Shown one piece after another: positions 1 to 12,482 of a stretch of 64,000 nt of DNA (position 1 is its first letter; each line of letters begins with the position of its first letter). This DNA comes from Blastocystis hominis (Eukaryota > Sar > Bigyra > Opalinata > Blastocystidae). The position numbers and the translations under genes were made by a program. The stretch is from the NCBI RefSeq assembly GCF_000151665.1, contig NW_013171838.1:1112107-1176106 (forward strand), in the 5' to 3' direction. The notes under the pieces were generated by a model that was given only the letters and a program-made list of their open reading frames with translations, searched no databases and was not told the origin of the DNA.

Positions 1-107
1 TGCAGCAAATGCTCAGTCGGAAAGTCACTCAAAGCGTGTCTGGAGCCCCGGAAGGTTCCTCTCAAAACCCGATCGTGATTTCTTTTTCTGTTTCCAACAA
101 ACACTCG

Positions 108-1194
108 ATTTCTTTTTCTTATGAAGATGATCCGCATCCACAAAACCACACTTCTCTAAAACGTTCCGAGTCGCGTTGTTGATGTGTTTAAACCGATCCG
201 GACCCAGCAAAATCCCTCCCCACCATCGCGACACCACCACCATCACGTTCTTTACATTCATAATGTTCAGCTGCGCTTGATTTCCTTCGAAAATCGCTTA
301 CCAACAAAGCCATGCGGCTCCCCGCTGCAGATTCCCCGTCATCGTCGTTTTCTTCGATCCACACGCCTCGATTCTCATCGTAGATTCGGTACGCCCACAT
401 GTTATGCGTCGCTCTATACGCTCATTCGGTTTCCACGTTTCTACCTTTGGATTTTATTGTTACTGTACAGGTATTCAAGCACTAATTTGGCGTCCTGCTC
501 CGAGTGAATCTCCGCGCAGTGGGCTTGGAACGTGCTTTTGCGATCGGTAAACGCTTCGTCAGAAAACACTTCAGGCTGTTTGTTAGAACAAGGAATCATG
601 CAAGGTACGCAGTTCGGGGGGCGGACGAAACCGTGCTCAGAAACTCCTGAACTGAATTCCTTTACTGGAAGAGGATCAGGGTGAGAAGGTGCTTTGGATT
701 TTGAAACACTGTTCGCTCTGGGAGAGAGCCTAGGTTCGGGCGACACTTCCGAAGCATCGCTAATTGAGAGAAAAGAGCCAATTCTACTTTTCTTGCAACG
801 CCTTGGGCTGGACATTCTCACGAAGCCATTCCACCCAGTTATAAACAATAACTTGACCTGGGTTCTCTGCAAACTGTTCCATCTAGAATGAAAACGCCAG
901 AATGAGCAAATACCAAGGTTTCTTCTATTTTCGCAATTTGATCATCCGAAAGCCACTCGGCATACACTGTAAATTTAGGGTAGCACTCAGAGGGATATTG
1001 TTTATGGTAATGAACTGTGAGCGTTAGTTCGGAGCGTCCTTTGTCATTTGGAATAGTAATCTTAAAGGAGTTAGGAGGGATTCTACTCGAATTACGGCTG
1101 ATTCCCAAACTCCCTACTTTGTAAAAGAATCGGCATAGATAGCTTCAAGAGCACAGAGTTCGTCCTGTTGCTGCTGAAAATTATCGTCCTCCAT
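108..1194 (-). CDS. IMPACT: IMPACT homologue (RWD + UPF0029/YigZ domains)
   Basis: Predicted translational regulator of the IMPACT/Yih1 family, which competes with GCN2 for GCN1. ATG at 1194 opens an RWD domain (MEDDNFQQQQDELCALEAIY, later YPSECYP and NPGQVIVYNWVEWLREN). A Ser/Pro-rich linker follows, then the UPF0029 domain (TDRKSTFQAH, ATHNMWAYRI, DDDGESAAGSR, VVVSRWWGGILLGPDRF, HINNATRN). At least five introns of about 20, 28, 31, 31 and 31 nt restore one continuous frame; each has GT-AG ends. The frame has no encoded stop where the family ends. It closes at ...HLHKKKK, where base 108 supplies T, followed by four bases and the TGTTTGTT octamer (96-103 on the minus strand), so poly(A) would complete UAA. 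The start lies only 31 bp from the upstream gene's octamer. Identification is secure; intron borders are by eye. Confidence 0.9.
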
Positions 1195-1236
1195 CAACCA
1201 AAATCACCACAAAAAAGTGTATGCAACAAACACGCA

Positions 1237-3284
1237 ATAGATAAACAAACGGCGTACCCTCATCCGCAAAATACTGTCCGATCTTACTAAATCCGCTGCG
1301 AGGAGTAATAAACAAATAATCACATTCTCCCAGCAGCAACACATCCAGCACCGCCTTCGTCACCGCGTTCTCCGTCACTTTCGTCTTATAAATCCCGCCC
1401 ACGTGCGATCTCTCGAACCCCGACGTGGTGACGACCATTCCGGGGAACTTCTTTCTCATCAGCTCCTCCTCATCGGACGAATCGGTGGACACAAACAATT
1501 TCACGTCCATTTTCCCCTTCGTCCTCCACAGCGCGTTCTTCACGAACCGCTTCAGCTCGTTCAGGAACCGATTCACATGCTTCTGGTCCATAAACGCGCG
1601 CGAATCCTTCCAATCGGCGTGTCCATTTCCCATTCGAATGTGGATTCCGATCCGCACGCCGTTCCCCAATTCATCGAGATACGGCTTCATCAACGCGCGG
1701 ATCGGATCCGTCGGCACGAACATCGAGTGAATGCAGCGATTGTAGAACACATCCACTAAATAGTAGAGCTCGGCACGGCCGTGCGGGAGATCGCCGCGCT
1801 CGCGGATGAGCCCGAATTTGCGGTAGAGAGGGAGGTTTCGCTGGACTTTGAAGAGCCGATCGGCCATCACGTGGAGCGTGGAGACGAGAACGGGACCCTC
1901 CATGCCGAGGAGACCGAGGGGATCGGCGAAAGGGTCGGGCTTGCCGCGGCCGATGGCGATCTGTTTGTATTCTTCGGTGTAGGAGGGAGGAGCGAATTGG
2001 CGAAGGAGTTCTAGAAGGAAAATGGTGGGAGAGAAGGGAGAAATACTCGCTTCTTCTTTGGTGGTGTTCATAAAAGCGAAGGGAAGACCGAAGTTGAAAA
2101 GGCGATCTGTGACGATTCGACTTGTAACTAGAGAAGATGAGAGAGCGGGAGAGAAAAAAACATTCGAGATGTTTGTTGGTGATCATCGCGACGAGGAGAC
2201 TATCGCAGATCCCGATCATTTCGCCGGAGATTCCGGTGGTGCCTCGCTTAATGTAAACGACTTTGTTGTTCGAAGTGTGGGTTCTAGGGCCATGAGAAGT
2301 GAGGAAAAGAGCGAACTCCGCTTGGAATTGCTTGAATTCTTCAAAGTATCGGTTCCACTTGGAACGCGTTCCAAATCCGTAGTTGATCTTGTGGAAAAAG
2401 TCTTTTGGACGGACGAAGGGAGTGGGAGGAAGGGTCGTTGCATTGAAGGGGGAGGAAGAAAACGGGGTCGATTCGCTGGTCACAGAAGAATCACTGACAG
2501 GCGAGTTCTCGCTCTTGGACGCAACTCCAGAGTTCGTAGAACCGCCAGAAACATTGGAAACATTGGAGCCATTGGACTCGTTAGAACCATTGGAGGAAAC
2601 ACTTGACACACTTGATCCGTTAGGATCATTGGAAACTTTCGATGAACTGGAACCACTTAATCCATTCAGTTCGTTGGGATTGGCAGATTCATTATTACCA
2701 CGCTCGCTCTTTGAGTTTTCACTTATCACAGACTCGGCTGACTTATTCGAGTCCTCACTTTTCACCAACTCGGCAGATTCCATCTGCCCCTGTGCTTTTT
2801 CGGCTTGTTTCACCTTTATTAATGGTATAATATTTTTTGCTTCTTTAGCATTTACTTCATCCTTTTTATTGACAGTAATTGATGCCGGGGATTTGGTCAT
2901 CTTGTTGCTAACATCATCGCCTTCAGAAAGGGGTATTTCCTTAATAACCTTTATCTGGAGTTCGTTGTTGTCATTAATTCCAGACGCTGTGTTATCCGAA
3001 TGTAACTTGTTCAGCTCTTTCACATTGAAAAAGTGAACAGGAACCTGCTGGAAGTCATTTCCCCCTTTCTGAACAGGCACACCCCGCAAACTGGTAAGGT
3101 TCGACAATTCGCTTACAGCAAAAAGGCTGTCTTGCGAAACAGAATGTTGTTGTAAATTATAATATTCTGGAAATCAATATACTAGCACAAAACTACGTAA
3201 TATACGACTATACATTACAGTGGAAAACCAGGTGTAGCATATAGCAAAAATGATAACAACTAGAGTTTTAACTATATTCCCCAT
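1237..3284 (-). CDS. Fucosyltransferase-like type II membrane glycosyltransferase
   Basis: Probable Golgi glycosyltransferase. The start at 3284 gives a short tail and a signal anchor (VKTLVVIIFAICYTWFSTV). A 30-nt intron follows, then a long low-complexity stalk rich in Ser, Asn and Gly (roughly residues 60-230) and a catalytic region. A 34-nt T-rich intron near 2.15 kb joins ...NKHLEF to TSRIVTDRLF. The C-terminal part has IGIHIRMGNGHADWKD, FVSTDSSDEEELM and LLGECDYLFITPRSGFSKIG. These resemble the GDP-fucose-binding HIR.G motif and the late SGFS loop of GT-B fucosyltransferases (plant xyloglucan/FUT8/O-FucT superfamily). Substrate cannot be told. There is no encoded stop: the frame ends ...GTPFVYL with T at 1237, four bases before the octamer at 1225-1232. 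Confidence 0.6.
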
Positions 3285-3504
3285 TTTTTAGAGAAAGGGG
3301 ACGTCCGTTATAACAAAAATACTGAGCCTTGCTAAAATGGAAACTGACTCTGGTAGGGAGTAGGGTATTTAATGCACCACGAATACACGTTCCCATTTTG
3401 CTCTCTTGCTGTTGTCTCATAACAACAGAAAATACATCCTATTTCGGGAATCCATAAAACTGGGATAGCTCCTTTTACTTAGAATTAATGCCTATATTCT
3501 GGAG
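3285..3504. promoter_or_regulatory. Divergent intergenic region (fucosyltransferase-like / GUF1)
   Basis: About 220 bp separates two divergent start codons and must carry both promoters. It is AT-rich; I see no conserved box I can name. Confidence 0.4.
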
Positions 3505-5540
3505 ATGCTATCAAGTAGAATTCTACGGGTACCACTCAGATCCTTTTATAAACAACATTTTCTAAAGTCGTGTGTTCGTGCTTTTACACAGTACTCTTTT
3601 TTTAGCTGACCTAATTTTAGATTCACTGGACAGTTTGGACCGAACACGGAGAACATTGTATCCAATTATCTATCCGTTCCGATTGAAAACTGCCGTACGT
3701 TTAGTATCATCGCCCATATTGACCATGGAAAGAGTACTCTCGCCGACGCAATCATGAAACGAGCAGGAAATATTCCTGAGAATGCCCAAGCTCAATTTTT
3801 GGATAATTTGGAAGTGGAGCGTGAGCGTGGGATTACTGTGAAGGCGCAAACTGCAAGCATGTTGGTTCGTTCTCCAAAGGACGGCGAAAACTATCTCTTG
3901 AATCTGATCGACACGCCTGGACACGTGGATTTTTCATACGAAGTCGAAAAAAGTCTTGTCGCTTGTCAGGGCGTACTCATGTTGGTGGATGCAACGCAAG
4001 GTATCCAGGCTCAGACACTATCCACGTTTTACAGTGCAAAGAAGCATGTTTTCATCTCTATTTCCGGCATCATCGATAGAACCTCGACATCATCCCCGTC
4101 ATCACCAAAATCGATCTTCCTCACGCGGACGTGGCTCGCTGCAAGCAGCAAATCACGGACGTTTTGAAGCTCCCCCCGAACGACATTCTGTGCTGCAGTG
4201 CCAAGAAGAATCTCGGCATCGACGCGATCTTTGACAAGGTCATCAGCACCATCATCTGGCCGCAAGGAAGCGTCCAAAACCCGTTCCGCGCTCGCATCTG
4301 CGACTGCTGGTACGACACCTACAAGGGCATCATCTGCTCGATTCAGATCGAAGACGGTGAAGTGAATCAGGGCGACAAAGTGATGTTGTTTCACTCCAAT
4401 CAGCGATTCGACGTTCTCGAATTGGGTCTTCTGCTTCCCTTTTCCGTCCCCATTTCCAAGCTCCAAGCGGGCAATGTCGGCTACATCGTTCTCGGCTGCC
4501 GAGACAACAAGCAGATCTATCTCGGCGACACCATCATCCACAACCGCGATTATTCTTCCTCCACCCCCAAGCCCGCCCCGCTTCCCCATTTCTCCACGCC
4601 GTCGCGCATGGTGTTCGCCTCCGTCTACCCCGTCGACCAATCGTCCTTCGAGGACATGCGCACCGCGCTGGAGCGACTTCTGCTCAACGACAACTCGGTG
4701 AGCGTGGCGCAGGAGTCCAGCCAGGCGTTGGGAATGGGTTTTCGCTGCGGGTATCTGGGCGTGCTGCACATGAACATCTTCCAGGAGCGGCTCTTCAACG
4801 AGTTCGGCATGCCCGTTCTCGTCACGGCGCCCTTCGTTCCGCACCGCGCCGTGCTCAAGACCGGAGAAACCATCGAGGTGAACAAACCCTCGGAAATGCC
4901 GCCGCCCTGCGACACGCTGCGCATTCTCCAGCCCATGGTGGACGTTTCGGTGGTCTCGCCGTCTCGCTATCTCGGCGATTTGATGACGTTATTCCGCGAT
5001 CGTCGCGGCACGGAGTCGGAAATCCGCTATCTGGACAATCAGCTCGTGCTTCTGAAGTACCGCATGCCCTGGGCGGAGGTCGTCGTGGACTTCTACGACG
5101 TCGTGAAGAACCGGTCCTCCGGCTACGCGTCGCTGGAGTACGAGGACGGCGGCTGGGAGGCCGACGATGTCGTGAAGGTGGACATTCTGCTGAACGGGAA
5201 GCCGGTGGACGCGCTGGCCTTCGTGTGCAATCGGAAGCAAGTCGAGAGCAGGGGGAGGGAGATTTTGCTGCGGCTGAAGGAGACTATTTCGAGGCAGCAG
5301 TACGAAGTGATTTTGCAGGCCGCTGTGGGGGCGAAGATTTTTGCGCGGGAACGGATCGCGCCGTATCGGAAGGATGTGCTGGTGAAGGGAGGGAAGCTGG
5401 TGGGCGGAGGCGATTCGACGAGGAAGAAGAAATTGCTGGAGGCGCAGAAACGCGGGAAGAAGAAGCTGCGGACCATTGCGAATGTGGAGATTCCGCAGGA
5501 GGCATTTTTTGCTGTGTTGGATCGAAGTAAATCGAAGTGA
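3505..5540 (+). CDS. GUF1: Mitochondrial translation GTPase GUF1 (LepA/EF4)
   Basis: Ribosome-associated back-translocase GTPase of the LepA family, here with an organellar presequence. The first exon from ATG 3505 reads [20 protein letters not shown], basic and amphipathic, as expected for mitochondrial import. A 30-nt intron precedes the G domain: [14 protein letters not shown] (P-loop), [11 protein letters not shown] (switch I), DTPGHVDF (G3) and, after a second intron of 32 nt near 4.05 kb, [13 protein letters not shown] (G4). Then come EF-G-like domains II, III and V and the LepA C-terminal domain ending [16 protein letters not shown]. Length is normal for the family. An encoded TGA closes the frame at 5538-5540 and the 3'-end octamer lies at 5567-5574, giving a 3' UTR of only about 25 nt. 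Confidence 0.95.
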
Positions 5541-5943
5541 AATGGGGGAATGGCTTTGGTTTTGGGTGTTTGTTTGAATAGCATTGAGTGAGATTGTTTG
5601 AAAAGGAACAAAGTGTTGACATTTTGGTATATGGGCAAAAGAGGAGAAGCGAGAGCACAGTGATTTTCTTGTTGCCTATTAATAGTCTGGTTTTATTTTT
5701 GTGTTGATGACTTTTCACAGATAATTCATTCACCCATTTCTTCACCCCTTTTCACTCATTTCTTCACCCCTTTTCACTCCTCACACCTGTTTCAAACAAA
5801 CACTCGGAACTCCTAAAAATAGGAATACATTCATTCTTTTTAGCGTCAATGCAATAATAAACTAAAGAAACATTCTATCCCTTACTCTTCTCCCCCATTC
5901 CTACTTTCTTTCTTCCTTTCACACACACATTAAAAAAACAGAA
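5541..5943. other. Tail-to-tail intergenic region
   Basis: This holds the 3' UTRs of GUF1 (+, octamer 5567-5574) and the S1/P1 nuclease (-, octamer 5795-5802) plus a short CTTTTCACTC-type duplication near 5.75 kb. No gene seen. Confidence 0.6.
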
Positions 5944-7115
5944 TCACAGCAAATGCTTGCTCTTCACACGCGGAGCCATCCGCGCCGCCAACCACACCAC
6001 CACCAAGCCAATCGCCACCCACACCACCGACACATTCCCGCGGGAATCGATCTGCTCCAACGCGACGCCCAGTCGTTTCCCCGCCAAACACATCTGCTCC
6101 ACCAGAATCGTCTGGATTTCCTCGAGTTCCTTCGCGTTCTCCGTCAGTTTCCCGCTTTTTTTCACCTTCTAAAAATCGCCAATTCCCCGCGGAACCCACC
6201 TCCAAAATTGTGTTGGCGCGCGCGTACGACGTGAACGCCCAGCGCAGCAAGCGGTCCTGCGTGATGGGACGCTGCGAGGGATCGAGAACGCATTGGCGGG
6301 AAATCGATTCCGCGAGAACCGCGATATAATCCTGGATTCCCGCGGTGAAGGGAAGAGCGATGGGATTGAGCGTCGCATCGGCGGCGCGGTCGGTGAAGAA
6401 GTGGAGGTTTTCGATGGAATCGTCGAGTTGGACGGGAATTGTGGAGCCGTCTGAGGGAAAGGGATGATGATCATGATGTACACTGATCCTCACTTCCAGT
6501 CGTGTGGAAGGGCTGGTGGAGATCGCCGATGAGATGGACGAGGAAACGGAGGTTTTCGGCCTGGAAGGAAGTGGGAGGGAAAAGAAGCGAAGTACATTTT
6601 TTTGATTTGAGGCGAAGAGACGCGTGGTGCGGAGAAACTCGCCGATTTTGGAGAGAAGGTTTTCCTCTCCTTCCCTCCGGAGATGAAGCGAGGACTAGGG
6701 AATCAGCAGGAAGGTATGAACTCAAACGGAGAATTGCTTCATATCGACAATGTGCCAGGTCCATGTTCCATTATACGCAGGCTGAAACTTTGCAACATCT
6801 GCCCAACAGGCCTTGAGTTGAATGGGAGGAAAAGTATGATACTGCCGAGTACTTGTCAGTCAATCCCTATGAGTAAACGTATTGATGCGACGTGTACATA
6901 GTTGTTCTCTTCGAGAGATTCCAATTGGTTAATAGTCTGCCTCTACAATAAAGTAATGCGAGAGAAAACTCGTACCCGTATCGAAGGACGTACAGAATTC
7001 AGAGCAATTTGAAGAATCACCGCATGTTGAATATCTACAGAAAAGAACGTGCGGTATTGTGACTGTGCCACGAGAAGGCGCACCCAAGCAAGGTAACAAA
7101 AAGAAAGACTCTCAT
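5944..7115 (-). CDS. S1/P1-family zinc nuclease with signal peptide and C-terminal TM anchor
   Basis: Secreted or surface single-strand nuclease/3'-nucleotidase of the S1/P1 (class I) family. ATG 7115 gives a good signal peptide (MRVFLFVTLLGCAFS) and, once a 29-nt intron is removed, the mature N terminus WHNIQHAVILQIA. This places the Trp-1 and His-6 zinc ligands as in P1. Further ligand motifs are WADVAKF, HIVDM, FLVHLIGDLHQPFH and GNGSTIPVQLDDSIENLHFFTD. Five or more introns of about 29-58 nt are needed. Unlike fungal P1, the end carries a transmembrane helix (VSVVWVAIGLVVVWLAARM) and a short basic tail before an encoded TGA, so the enzyme is probably tethered. The upstream gene's octamer lies 2 bp before this start codon. 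Confidence 0.85.
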
Positions 7116-7156
7116 AAACAAACAAATGCAACTAGCACATCTAATACCTGTAATTT

Positions 7157-8402
7157 TTACACGTCCAAAATCTCCACAGGCCCCGATCCAACGTCCACAA
7201 AACTGGGCTTCGGCACTCTCAACGTTCCGTTAACCGCCAGTCGATCATGCAATCCCTTCATTCCCAGCCCCGCCAGCTCTTCCGGCAGCTCCACCGAATG
7301 AAACTCCGCATAAATCAGCGGCGTAAAGATCTTTTCGTAGGACGGCGACATGATCCGCGTGGGCGAAATGTTTCTCTTCTTGGCGACCCAGAACATGCAA
7401 TAAACGACGATGACCTATCCCTCAGACGACGCCTGCACCCGAACGATGGTCTCTACGGCGAACACGGCGAAGAAAATGGCGATGAACACGCGCGCCATGT
7501 GCTGCTGATCCTCATACGCGAGCCCAAAACACGCCGCGTGCTGCGCGTTCGCTAGATAGGCGTCGCTGCACCCGTCAGTGAAGAGCGAGGCCGAAATGAC
7601 GGGGTCGAAGTTCAATCGGATCTGCGTGTCAGTAGCGAGAAAGCAGGAAAACGTCGATGGGCACGAGCGAGGAATTGAACACGGGCGAGTAGAGATACGG
7701 CGACCACGCCTTCGACGCGAAGCATCCCACGTCCTGCGAGGAAACGAAATCGCTTCGATCCAACGCGTAGCGCGTCCCGTTGAACCGCAGCCGATAGCAC
7801 ACATTGCTCAAAAAACGCGTGATGTTGCAGATGTCGCGCTCGGCCTCCCAGACGCCGCTTCGCTCCGAGCACAGGTCCTGGCAGTCCTCCGTGGAGGTGC
7901 AATGCAGATTGATGCGCGAGAGCTCTTCGTGGTGGGTAAAGGAAAGAGTGTCTGTGAGGTACGTCGCGTTCAAACCGTCTCCGATAGAAATTCGCTCGGT
8001 CTCGTGAGAGAAGGGGAGGTAGGTTCGAAAATAGCTCGAGGACGAGTAAATACAACCGCTTCGCGGGTCGCCGGTACGGTTGCAGCAGTCGCTGACAGGA
8101 AAAACGTCTCCATTGAAATCGGTTGTTAGGGACATCGCCGTCTCATTCAAAGAGAAAGAGGCGTCCAAAAAGTCGTGGCTCACCATTATCCAAGCCTCCG
8201 CTCGGCTGTTGTACCTAAAACTCACAAGGAAACACAGCGCACACAATTCAATCAGTTCAGGTCTATGGTTAGGAGATCGCGAGATGATTACACCGAGAAA
8301 CAAAAACACGAGAGGGGAGAGACACAACAAAAAGGGAAGACTGATATACTTCTCTGACAGCTTCCTGTAGTTTACTCCACGGGCAAAATTGTTGTTTTCC
8401 AT
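7157..8402 (-). CDS. Two-TM glycoprotein of unknown function
   Basis: No family recognised. From ATG 8402 the protein has a 20-residue hydrophobic segment (FLLCLSPLVFLFLGVIIS), then a loop of about 270 residues rich in Cys and N-glycosylation sequons (NET, NRT, NAT, NIT, NGT, NSS). A second hydrophobic stretch (VFIAIFFAVFAVETIV) and a cytosolic tail of about 80 residues follow. Introns of 31 and 24 nt join the three reading frames. Topology suggests N-in, large lumenal or extracellular loop, C-in, with Cys pairs forming disulfides. The stop is encoded (TAA at 7157-7159) and the octamer lies at 7117-7124. It is divergent from the patatin gene with about 210 bp between starts. Confidence 0.7.
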
Positions 8403-8614
8403 AAAAGGAGTTTAGGAAACAATGGAAGTCTAAACGTTCACGAACGTGTCGTTTGATAATGGTATTGTGATACGATTTGAATTATTTGGATTACTATATT
8501 TTTATTTTTGTTTTTCTAATATCAGAAGATTCAGAGAATAGTAGAATCTGCACACTCCAATATATGTCCTTTTTCTGGATTCTTCACTTCAACTTTATCT
8601 ATTCTTTGTAAATC

Positions 8615-11600
8615 ATGCATCTGATGTACGTATTTGGATTTCCCTATTCATTGTAGCGCAGCACTACTCCTAATCCTCATTATCGGTGTGATCGTCTATG
8701 TCCTCTTATACAATATTCGAAAAACGAGTGATATCATAGTGTAAATCCTTTGTTGCATAATTTTTGATGCGTGTAGCGAGGAATTCGTTTCTCCTAAAGG
8801 ACAATGGAAACGGATCGCATCGGAGGTCGTTTCTGTGGCGAAAGTGAGGCAACAGTACCAAGAAGCCCGGGAATGGTACGCTCGCCAAAACAGAAAGTTT
8901 CAAGTATTGCCTTTTTGTAAAGCTTGATCCTAGTCGAAAAAGTCAAATCGGGATCCTGTTGCCTCCACTCCCTTTTTCCTTCAGAGTGTATCCGAGCTGC
9001 AGATGAGCTCCATTTCGCAAATGAAGACGTTCAAGCGAAATGCGGACAAGCGTTCAATTTCGGAGGAAGAGCGAAACATCCTGCGTTTTATGGAAGCGTT
9101 TTCTCTCTAGTACACTCATCATTTTGTTTTTTGTAATGCTTTAGCGACGTGACGTCCAAGGAAATCTGCTCGCTCTTTGCATCCATCGACCGTGTCTATA
9201 TCCCCAAGGACACTCTCATCGTGGAGCCCGGGCAGACCTGTTCCATGTATGTTCTCTCCCCTGGTTTCCTCATTTCCCCAGTCTCCTCATTCTCTCCGGA
9301 ACCCTCCAAATCTCCGAGCAGGGAAAGGAAGACACGCTCTGGTCGCGTCCCTCCCCCGACTCCTTCCTCCTCTTTTCGGAAGTCTTGCTTCAACTTCTCG
9401 ATCCTTCTTGGAAAAGCGTTCAGTTATCAGCCCTCCTTGATCCTAGTCGATCACTGTACGCGCAGTCACCAACGTGGAAACCCTCGTCTTCACTCCGCAT
9501 TCCCCGCTCTCCTCGGAACAACACAAAATCGTCTCGAATTTGGTCAGCACGCAAATCTACCGCATTCAGCGCGCTCTTCATTGCGACGCTTTGCAGTTTT
9601 TTTTTTGAATTTAATTCTTTTTGTAGATCCCTCTCCTCCATTATGGGCGTTTCAGAGGACACAACCGCTCCGATCGGAACACTGTTCCCGGAATTGGCCG
9701 CTGCGCTCGCCGCCGAGTCGGTTTCGCTGCCGGAAGTCGAGAAAATCGCGGGAGGAGACGGCGATATGGTGCTGTCGCTGCGCAAACACAAGATGGTCGC
9801 GATTCCTCCCTACACGATGTATGTCGTCGCGCTCTCCTCTCCCTCAGAATCGTGATTCTGCACGGCCGAATCCTCCATCCCGAGGGCGAAGTCAGCATTC
9901 TGGTAGGTTTTGCCGAGTCGGGTGAGGATTTCCCAGTACAAACCCGGCGATTTGCTGGTGCGTCGCGAGCATCTGACGTACTACGTGGACTCCGAGGCCG
10001 CCACGCTGCTGTTCGTGCCGTACCGCGGGGATCTGGACGTGCTGACGGACGGCTGTCTGGCGTTTCTGATTCGCTACTTCGCGCACTTATTCCAAAAAAA
10101 GTACCCTTTTCTGGACCACAGCATGGAGTGGCGGGAGTTGGCCCGCGGCACGTGCGTCATCCGCGCGGAGGAGCCTGTGGACTCTGCGTAAAATCGGCGG
10201 GATTTCTGTCATTCCAAGAATCATCCTGATTTCGGGCCGCGTGCGATCGACGCAGCAAACGGCGCGATCCCCGCGGTACCGGCTGTTCTACCGACTGTCC
10301 TACGACGGCGGGCACGTGTTCAGCGAGGCGGAGAAGGAAGCGATGGCGCACGCGATGGAGGGCAAATCGGAGACGGTGATTAGCGTAAAATCGGGGGTAT
10401 TTCTGGCATGGGTAGGAGTACGGACACGACATGGTTCTGTTCTTCCGGCATTGTCTTCGCTCCGCGCCCGCGTCGATCAATTTGTACTGTGGTAGGCGTT
10501 TCGTTTCCCCGTCTGTGAGCGAGACGCACGGAACTGATCCGGTTACCGCGGGAAATGCTGGTGCGGCTGATGCAGCAGCGCCCGATTCCGATGTTCCGGT
10601 ACATCGAGCAGCGCGCGATCGACCTTTCCATCAAGCGTCCGCGCGTGATATCCACGCTCCCCGCGGGAACGTCCTTAACGCCACGTGGAGAACATCGCGA
10701 TCCTCGCGGGGACGCAGAACACGGCTTCGCTGACGCAGTTTTCGCGCCTTCTTTACGCGGCGCTGCACGCGATCCAGCCCGCGGCGCTGATCACTTCGGC
10801 CGACCGCCATCGCGTGAGCACGCTGGCCTCACAGGAGGGCGTGCAGCAGACGGTGCTGGTGGGAGACAGCTTTGCCGCGGGGTGGAACGAGAAGTGCCTG
10901 GACGTGGTAGGAACCGCGGGGAGGCGTGCGAAGCAGAGCGACGCGGTGCTGCTGGTGGTGAACGTGTGCGACACGCCGCTGAGCGCGGGAGATTACGAGC
11001 TGCTGAGCGCGCAGCTGTGCGGGATTCGCCGCGAGATCGTGTTTCTGCGGGAGAGCGAAGACGAGGTGAGCGAGGCGTTCTACGAGCGGAAGATCGAGGA
11101 GTGGAAGCAGGTCTTGTACGCAGAGTCGCTCTGCTTTCAGCGGTAGAGTCAAGCTGGCGCCGCAGAAGGTGCACCACGTCGTCATTCACCGCGATTCTCC
11201 GCGCATCGACCTCAGCACCAACCGCAGCGACGTGCGGCGCCTCGCTCGCATTCTCACCGACACCGCCGTCGGCCTCGTGCTCAGCGGAGGCGGTGCCCGC
11301 GGTTATGCGCACGTGGGCGTGCTGCGCGCGATGGAGGAGCTCGCCATCCCCGCGGATTTCATCGGAGGCACCTCCATGGGCGCTTTCGTGGGCGGGATTG
11401 CGAGCGGGAACCGCGGGGATTACTATCTGACGAGGAAACGGGCGAAGCAGGGTGCCGCCACTTTGGCGTCGCTGGCGGCGCAGCTGTGCGATGTAACGCT
11501 GCCGGTGCTGAGTCTGGTGGGTGGAGAGGGAGCGCGTGAGGGGTAGACTCGGGGAAATCTGATTAATAAGGTGGTGAAGGATGCGGTGGGAAGTCGGCTG

Positions 11601-12234
11601 ATCGAGAATTCGGTGATTCCGTACTTTTGCGTTTGTAGCGATATTACGAATTGTCGAGTGCGGGAAAGAAGAAAGAGTGAAGCGTAGGAGCTGATTGCGA
11701 AGGATGGACCCATGTGGAGATTCGTGCGAGGATCGATGAGTTTGTTAAGTGTATTTCCGCCCATCGGTGATGGAACGGTTTCTTTTCGTGTTGTTTGTTA
11801 CGGAGTAGCTGCCACAGCCGAACATGCTGGTGGATGGCGGGTATTGCAACAACGTGCCCTCCGATGTTATGCAATCGCTCTACCACCCGAAGGCGATCAT
11901 TACGGTGAATGTCGAGGGCTATCCGGAAGATGACCATTTCCAAATCCAGGACACGCAGTCCGGGTGGAGTCTCTTCTTCAAATCTCTATTCCCGAGGCTG
12001 TTCGGAGAGCAAATCAGCAAATCCAATATCCAGCAGAAACTATTATACACATGGAGCGAAAACAGAAGAGCCGATAATTTACTGGAGAATTCGGACGTTG
12101 TGATCCGCCCGCCTCTCCACGATGTCCACCTCGCAGATAACACACGCTACGACGAAATTGAGGATCGAGGTTACAACGAAGCAAAGCAGCGGCTTACGGA
12201 GTGGCTCCGACTCATTCCAGAGCAATCGTATTGA
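8615..12234 (+). CDS. NTE-like patatin phospholipase with cyclic-nucleotide-binding domains
   Basis: Lysophospholipase of the neuropathy-target-esterase (PNPLA6/Nte1) type, acting at the ER membrane. The first exons give an N-terminal anchor (LLLILIIGVIVYVLLY). Then come regions readable as cNMP-binding domains (around IPKDTLIVEPGQTC, ILLILSGTLQI, IVILHGRILHPEGEV, YKPGDLLV), a linker (ENIAILAGTQNTA) and the patatin domain. The latter has GLVLSGGGARGYAHVGVL (oxyanion hole), GGTSMGAFVGG (nucleophile Ser in GxSxG) and DGGYCNNVPSDV (catalytic Asp). About fifteen short introns are needed, most 29-36 nt, with one of 46 nt near 10.65 kb and a 31-nt choice near 11.12 kb that are less certain. An encoded TGA ends the frame; the octamer is at 12424-12431. 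Confidence 0.88.
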
Positions 12235-12482
12235 TTTTTGTGGGAGAAAGTTCCGCGTAGCACCTTGCACAATGCACTCTTCGCAGTACCCAAGTATCCT
12301 TTTACGGATCGGCACGGCTCTCTCGCCCGTGCATCTTCGTTCCATTGATTTAGTAATTCCTTATTTTTTTTATTATATAAAAATCTCTCTTTACTTCATT
12401 TTGTATTGATTTATTTTTGGTGATGTTTGTTGGCAAAAGGAGTTTCATTTTAGCGGCCCCACATTTTTTTGTTCTTTTCTAA

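Noticed and set aside
12290-12305. A second U12-like 5' splice site (GTATCCTTT)
   Set aside because: It lies in the 3' UTR of the patatin gene, with no downstream exon to join.
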